Part shown: positions 6,153-6,340 of the stretch, one piece after another
How the letters are laid out: the number at the start of each line of letters is the position of its first letter
Position numbering within the stretch: the stretch's first letter is position 1
From: Actinoplanes liguriensis
Lineage (GTDB): Bacteria; Actinomycetota; Actinomycetes; Mycobacteriales; Micromonosporaceae
Direction: 5' to 3'
DNA: 6,340 bases
Assembly (NCBI GenBank): GCA_000715855.1
Contig: KL571379.1
Span: 42,317-48,656 of the forward strand
Position numbers and translations under genes: made by a program
Notes under the pieces: generated by a model
What the model saw: only the letters and a program-made list of their open reading frames with translations
Database searches by the model: none
What the model was told of the DNA's origin: nothing

Positions 6153-6197
6153 GGGCAGATTGACGCCAGGGTTGGCCTGGGGGTTTGACTTTCGCGG

Positions 6198-6223
6198 TTT
6201 TCCACAGTCCTGGTCTGTCCACA
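6198..6223 (+). promoter_or_regulatory. Two DnaA-box-like 9-mers in direct orientation
   Basis: TTTTCCACA (6198-6206) and CTGTCCACA (6215-6223) each differ by one base from the actinobacterial DnaA box TTGTCCACA, and are spaced 17 bp start to start. They lie 81-106 bp upstream of the RHH start codon. Two boxes are too few for a chromosomal origin and no dnaA or dnaN gene is seen here. They could be a DnaA regulatory or titration site, or chance. Confidence 0.35.
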
Positions 6224-6275
6224 GGGCTGCTGCGTGATCTTCCGGTTGTTCGCGACAATGGCGTTGAGGCGGTCT

Positions 6276-6296
6276 GCCCCCTCGGGAGGGTGGGGC
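6276..6296. other. GC-rich stem-loop, possible terminator of an unseen neighbour
   Basis: GCCCCC pairs with GGGGC plus G across a one-base bulge (T6291), continued by a T-G and a C-G pair, closing on a GGGA loop: about eight base pairs in all. No T tract follows on either strand. Bases 6224-6275 and 6297-6340 hold nothing I recognise. Confidence 0.35.
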
Positions 6297-6340
6297 CCTA
6301 CCTGCAATCCGGCCGAGCCCGCCCCGCCCGGCCCGGCAGC

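Noticed and set aside
6198..6223. Replication origin
   Set aside because: Only two near-consensus boxes, no AT-rich unwinding element and no dnaA, dnaN or partition genes nearby.
6125..6307. A 60-codon minus-strand frame ending MTSQMTS
   Set aside because: The MTS units are just the TGACGTCA boxes read as codons. Codon use lacks the G/C third-position bias and there is no domain, so this is upstream regulatory DNA.

Overview
The window is very GC-rich, with strong G/C preference at codon third positions and non-ATG starts. This points to an actinobacterium. The gene types (an FtsX/MacB-type ABC pair, a PF04228-type lipoprotein peptidase, and a ribbon-helix-helix gene paired with a DUF4097 gene) fit Micromonosporaceae such as Actinoplanes, but that placement is an inference from style and memory, not a database match.

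Layout: (1) 1-2801, minus strand: a two-gene ABC exporter operon. The ATPase (2801-2034) overlaps the start of a large two-module FtsX/MacB-type permease by one base, and the permease runs off the left edge. (2) 2802-3032: a divergent intergenic region holding the perfect 6-4-6 palindrome TCAGGG-TTGC-CCCTGA, a candidate operator. (3) 3033-3728, plus strand: a secreted lipoprotein with a HEYAH zinc-peptidase motif. (4) 3801-4460, plus strand: a HAD-family phosphatase whose best-supported start is a CTG codon behind a strong Shine-Dalgarno. (5) 4461-4699: a convergent intergenic stretch with four degenerate 30-31 bp tandem repeats. (6) 6117-4700, minus strand: a two-gene unit. A ribbon-helix-helix (RHH) protein with a nine-proline tract and a short tail is followed by a DUF4097 beta-repeat protein with an 18-residue period. 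(7) 6118-6340: the upstream region of that unit. It carries two perfect TGACGTCA palindromes inside a candidate core promoter that would give a leaderless transcript, two DnaA-box-like 9-mers, and a GC-rich hairpin.

How the parts may work together: the ABC pair probably exports or extracts a hydrophobic or peptide substrate at the membrane. The divergent lipoprotein peptidase could share its control through the palindrome. The RHH/DUF4097 pair looks like a self-contained module in which the RHH protein represses its own leaderless promoter by binding the tandem palindromes in the -35/-10 spacer. No toxin gene is next to it, so the module is better described as a regulator plus repeat-protein pair of unknown function than as a toxin-antitoxin system. 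It is the best candidate here for something not well described. The rest of the window is fairly ordinary for an actinobacterial chromosome.
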